Source: Thuidium tamariscinum (lineage: Eukaryota; Streptophyta; Bryopsida; Hypnales; Thuidiaceae). Taken from it: a stretch of 64,000 nucleotides of DNA. Positions 60,621-64,000 of the stretch are shown here, piece after piece. The notes beneath the pieces were generated by a model that was not told the DNA's origin, ran no database searches, and saw only the letters and a list, made by a program, of their open reading frames with translations. The position numbers and the translations under genes are program-made. The stretch is taken from NCBI GenBank assembly GCA_947034885.2, contig OX344752.2, positions 9,052,001 through 9,116,000 of the forward strand, given 5' to 3'. How positions within the stretch are numbered: the first letter of the stretch is position 1; every line of letters starts with the position of its first letter.

Positions 60621-61739
60621 TTCCATTGGACGGACGAATAGCGTCTTTCCCCGACCGACTGATGTTGCGGAACACTCATGGGTTTCCCGGTTTCCCCCCG
60701 GCTCGGGCTGTTCCCGAGACTCAGGGAGCGCAGTACTTCCAAGTGGGGAAACGGTAAAATTGGCCATGGACCTTCAGGCCCCCCCGACCCCGGGCCGGCT
60801 GCTTTGGATGGAGTCTCCAATTAGCTTTCCAGGGCTGCGGGAATGTCACAAGCGGTCCAGGCCTCGAACTACTCACTCTCAAGATAGCTAAAGTCATGCC
60901 TGGTTCTCTTCAAAAGGTATCATATTGCACTAAATTTCAAAAACAGTTCTAGGATCACTGGTGAGTGGGTGAGCAATCTATTTTTATTTTGAAGTTCTAA
61001 TTGAAGTAACAGAGATTGTCGACTCAGGTTGTTGAATGGAAGTTGCACTTCAACAACTCCAGTTCTGCCTGATGACCTCGAGGATGGGCCCACATTCAAT
61101 GCCGGAAAGCCGGGAACTCCGGTCCTCCGTCCTTAAGCGGTCCAGGCCTCGAAATAGCGGCAGCCTCCCGTTCCCCCGGCCTCGTCATCAGCTGCCTCTA
61201 ACTTACAACGAAGGTTCCCCACCTCAGACGGAGGACGCAATGAAGCCCCGGGAGCGCAGCCGCGAGGATGGCGTCCTTACAGGATTTCACGTCCAGCATG
61301 GCAACAGCCGACTCCGACATCGGGAGAGTCTGCTTTCACTTGTGCTTGTTCAGATCAATGGGGTTCGTGGCAGTCTCCTGAGAGCATCACCACCCGCCTG
61401 GCAAAATGCAGGTGGTTGAGGCTGGCATAAGGGGGGGGGGGCATCGGCTTTGCCAGCCGAGAGGCAAGGGCCGCCCCACCTGCAGCCTCTTAACAGACCA
61501 CCGAAATCTCTCAAAACAGTGAAAAACCTTGCCCCTCAAGTTCCGGCGAAGTATGCTCCTCTTATCGCTTCCTGCTTTCCCAGCCGCGGACTGGCTTGCA
61601 AACTCACCCCGTTTTGCCAGCCGGAGTGCCTCCGTAGCCTCCTCCTCTTAATAGGCCATCCGTTTTGCCAGATGGGTGGAGCCGTTTTGCAGGCGCCTCT
61701 TAAGAGGTCATCCAATTTCCCCGGCGGGTGGTGATGCTC
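60621..61739. other. GC-rich stretch, no protein recognised
   Basis: Frames are open on both strands for 300-400 bases, as expected in GC-rich DNA, and none shows a known domain. Repeated pieces include GCGGTCCAGGCCTCGAAnTA (near 60854 and 61137) and CCGTTTTGCCAG-type motifs at 61607-61735. A TCCGACATCGGG palindrome variant is at 61313-61324. Confidence 0.4.
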
Positions 61740-62000
61740 TGAGGCAGGGCTGATGGACCAGGAGGCCAGGCTCCGGTGACAGAAGAGAGCGCGCTCCAGG
61801 GTTGATAGCTTTCTATGAAATGCTTCTCGCTGGTTGGGGTGAACCGACTGGCCCTCGGCCACTCCAAGTAATTCCAGGGGATCTGGGTCCCCACCCGGAT
61901 CAAAATTACTTGGAGTGGTCCATAAGAGGGCCTTGAAATTTTTACCCTGACCCCCCAAAACATGGGTTTAAGTCACATCCACTGTTTCCTTTACATTTTT

Positions 62001-62748
62001 TTAACCCCTAAATGCCTAAGCTATGTTTTTTGGCATTATAATTTTTTGGGGCAGCTCACTACAAATGGAGTTTTTATTTTTTTTCTTTGAAATTTTCACA
62101 CAACATGTGTCCGAGGAGTAGCTTCAAGGCCCAACAATTTTTGTAACTTTTGACTTTGTGGTTAAGAAGTTATGGCATGACATGTCATTTTGTTTGAAGT
62201 GAGGGCAGCCCGGGCAGCTGAAAAAACTTCTTTAAAAAAACTTTTTTTTCAAAAGTGAAATTTCAAATTGATTCTTTAGGTTTTTACAGACATGGGAAGC
62301 TTTGTTTCATCCCATTTGGATTAAGGAATCAAAAGTTATGAGGAATTTTAGTTTGCGGGTAGGTATGGAATTCAAAAACTCCATACCTACCTGCAAACTA
62401 AAATTCCTCATAACTTTTGACTCGTGAATTCAAATGGAATGATTCAAAGCTTCCCATGTCTGTGAAAACCTAAAGAATCAATTTGAAATTTCACTTTTGA
62501 AAAAAAAGTTTTTTTAAAGAAGTTTTTTCAGCTGCCCGGGCTGCCCTCACTTCAAACAAAATGACATATCATGCCATAACTTCTTAACCACAAAGTCAAA
62601 AGTTACAAAAATTGTTGAGCCTTGAAGCTACTCCTCGGACACATGTTGTGTGAAAATTTCAAAGAAAAAAAATAAAAATTCCATTCATAGTGAGCTGTCC
62701 CAAAAAATTATAATGCCAAAAAACGCAGCTTAGGCATTTAGGGGTTAA
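62001..62748. mobile_element. Near-perfect 748-bp foldback element with TTAA borders
   Basis: TTAACCCCTAAATGCCTAAG at 62001 and CTTAGGCATTTAGGGGTTAA ending at 62748 are exact reverse complements. Complementarity continues inward with few mismatches to a centre near 62374, giving arms of about 370 bases and practically no loop. The transcript of either strand would form one long hairpin. There is no coding frame. Confidence 0.88.
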
Positions 62749-63369
62749 ACACATGAAGAAATTCCATTGCAGAGGAAAAAGTACACAATTTCCTTTACAT
62801 TTTGAATTTCTCATGGTCTGTGATTTACCAAATCTGCCCGCTATTTCAAGGCCTGGACCGCTTATGACATAGTGCTGCGCCCCATTCTGGGGGTCTCAAG
62901 TCCCAACAAACGGTTTTGACCAAAGTAGTGCGACGAGCCGACTGCGGAGCCCAGGCAACGGTGAAAGTAAAAACAAAGCCCCCCTAGTTTTTGCCGTGTT
63001 AATGAAGTTGATAACTCCACCCAGCACTAATTTGGGGTCTCTGATTGCAAATATGAACTCAGAATTTGCAAATTTTATCTTGTGCAGCACATAAAACGTT
63101 CCAGCGTTTTTCTCAGGATAAAAAACGGGGGGCAAAACGGCCTCCAAACTGTTGGAGAATTCTCCGGGTAGTTTTAAAACGGCAGCCTCATCCGCTCCAC
63201 CTCTTCCTGTCGGTCAAATATCTTCACGGCCTTCACTGTTTGCAGTCCAAACACAACCAGTACATGATGTTTCAAACATCTCCACTTTTCCGCAATATGC
63301 CCCTTTTAATTTTTTTTCTCCCTTTACAGTGCACCTCTTCTTTGTTGGAGGTTAGCCCAAGCGCTTATT
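62749..63369. other. Non-coding, mixed composition
   Basis: Right arm remainder to 62820, then a moderately GC-rich stretch with AGTAAAAACAAAGCCCC, also found near 38453 and in variant form at the window end. Plus-strand frames at 63066-63371 have no recognised domain. Confidence 0.4.
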
Positions 63370-63930
63370 AGTAGATCGCCAACCTTACAGCACTTACGTC
63401 TGCTCTGCAGAAAGTTTCACAGTTTCAAGCTCCACCAGTTCCCTTCAATGAGTGGCCTGAAACGGGCTGCGAGAGCATGGAATCTTCAGCTAGTTAAGCA
63501 CCGCATCCCCAAGTTCCGTCATCGGAGCAATAAAATTCTTCGACAGACTTATTTTGTTGATCACAGTCAAATGCGATTATCCAATATGTAAAGAAACGGT
63601 GGATATGATTTAAATAACCTACATGTTTTGAGGGCAGTGTGCAGAAAGCTATTAACCCTGGAGCGCGCTTTCTTCCGTCATCGGAGCCTGGCCTCCTGGT
63701 CCGTCTGTCCCGCCTCAGGAAATTGCCACGAGCCCCTGGAGGATCATCCATTTTCCAGCACCCCAAGGTCCCCAACAAGTACAAAGCCCTCATCAGACAC
63801 TCCCGATGTCGGAGGTCATCACCGTCGCAACATAGTTACAGTACCATCATGGTTGCCTATTTTCAGCTCCAGAATATCTGGAGAATCAGTCAGAGAAAGA
63901 AATCATTTGATATTGGGTCGGGGTGAACTG
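63370..63930 (+). repeat. GC-rich module, copy 3
   Basis: Matches 37930-38420 in order, and shares AAGCTATTAACCCTGGAGNGCGC with copy 2. Palindromes at 63515-63526 and 63674-63685, CCCGATGTCGGA variant at 63802-63813. It is followed by GGTCGGGGTGAACTGACCCC, also seen near 27570 and 60298. Confidence 0.75.
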
Positions 63931-64000
63931 ACCCCCCTTGCTCAGCCCCGACAACTCATCTAAGTCATGGGTGCAAGTACAAAAAAAGCCCCTAATTAAT

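Larger units (their letters stand above)
59940..62820. repeat. Large interrupted inverted repeat around a GC-rich core
   Basis: 59940-60060 (GAAACTGTGTACTTTTTCCT, TGCAATGGAATTTCTCCATG, AAAGGAAACGGTGGATGTGA) recurs in reverse complement at 61965-62000 and 62749-62815. 60540-60620 recurs inverted at 61740-61815 (GACCAGGAGGCCAGGCTCCG, CTCCAGGGTTGATAGCTTTC). The foldback at 62001-62748 has inserted into the right arm. Confidence 0.75.
21287..63813. repeat. Dispersed 12-bp palindrome TCCGNNNNCGGA
   Basis: Exact copies begin at 21287, 21468, 22059, 31994, 32108, 33280, 33565, 38050, 38179, 38638, 53362, 53611, 53701, 59891, 60581, 63515 and 63674. One-mismatch copies begin at 21960, 31727, 33137, 38317, 61313 and 63802, with another (TTCGACATCGGA) at 9987. 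Centres are mostly TCAT, with ACAT, ACGT, ACAA and TTGT. Many are preceded by T or CT. Confidence 0.8.

Noticed and set aside
61036-61963. Frames of 87-140 codons on both strands
   Set aside because: Expected from GC-rich DNA; part of the sequence is an inverted copy of a repeat module.
1-64000. tRNA, rRNA, CRISPR arrays and organelle DNA
   Set aside because: No tRNA box A/B pair, rRNA core, spaced direct-repeat array or plastid gene was recognised by eye; a tRNAscan or Infernal run was not possible.

Overview
This is an AT-rich nuclear window from a plant. The evidence is short introns with GT-AG borders, an ULP2-type SUMO protease of plant style, a trihelix (Myb/SANT-like) domain, LRRs, and CACTACAAGAAAA-type MITE ends. 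The gene content does not look like a familiar seed-plant region. A bryophyte or other non-seed land plant is my guess, with low confidence. Most of the 64 kb is repeat-derived and only two intact gene models can be supported.

Layout. 1-4.7 kb is non-coding and holds a right transposon end, a pyrimidine-rich tandem repeat and a four-copy 94-bp repeat. 4.74-8.92 kb (minus) is a decayed, multi-domain DDE transposase-like gene. 9.6-10.4 kb is a truncated copy of a small membrane-protein gene. 10.8-12.5 kb holds two terminal-inverted-repeat (TIR) elements. 15.2-19.3 kb (minus) is the most striking locus: eight exons that join in phase into a frame of 920 codons encoding an intact ULP2/SENP6-7-like SUMO protease, a trihelix-like DNA-binding domain, a helical linker and about 11 LRRs. 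19.4-22.3 kb is its GC-richer upstream region. 39.8-40.5 kb (plus) is a three-exon gene for a 143-residue single-pass membrane protein, the intact relative of the 9.6-kb copy.

22.9-38.1 kb (block A) and 45.4-59.9 kb (block B) are diverged copies of one segment, in the same orientation about 21-23 kb apart. Because the blocks align, each acts as an empty-site control for insertions in the other. This exposes CACTA-type MITEs with a 3-bp target duplication, a 581-bp element with a perfect 8-bp target duplication, a CATAAGAGG-ended element, and a TTAA-bordered segment. A TTAA-flanked family with CCCCTAAA termini, resembling piggyBac ends, recurs across the window and includes a 748-bp near-perfect foldback at 62.0-62.7 kb.

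An unusual 12-bp palindrome, TCCGNNNNCGGA, recurs about 19 times, nearly all in the GC-richer patches of the second half and upstream of the protease gene. Part of this comes from copying of a GC-rich module (38.0, 59.9/60.5, 61.8 inverted, 63.5 kb), but some copies lie in unrelated flanks. No rRNA, tRNA or CRISPR array was recognised.
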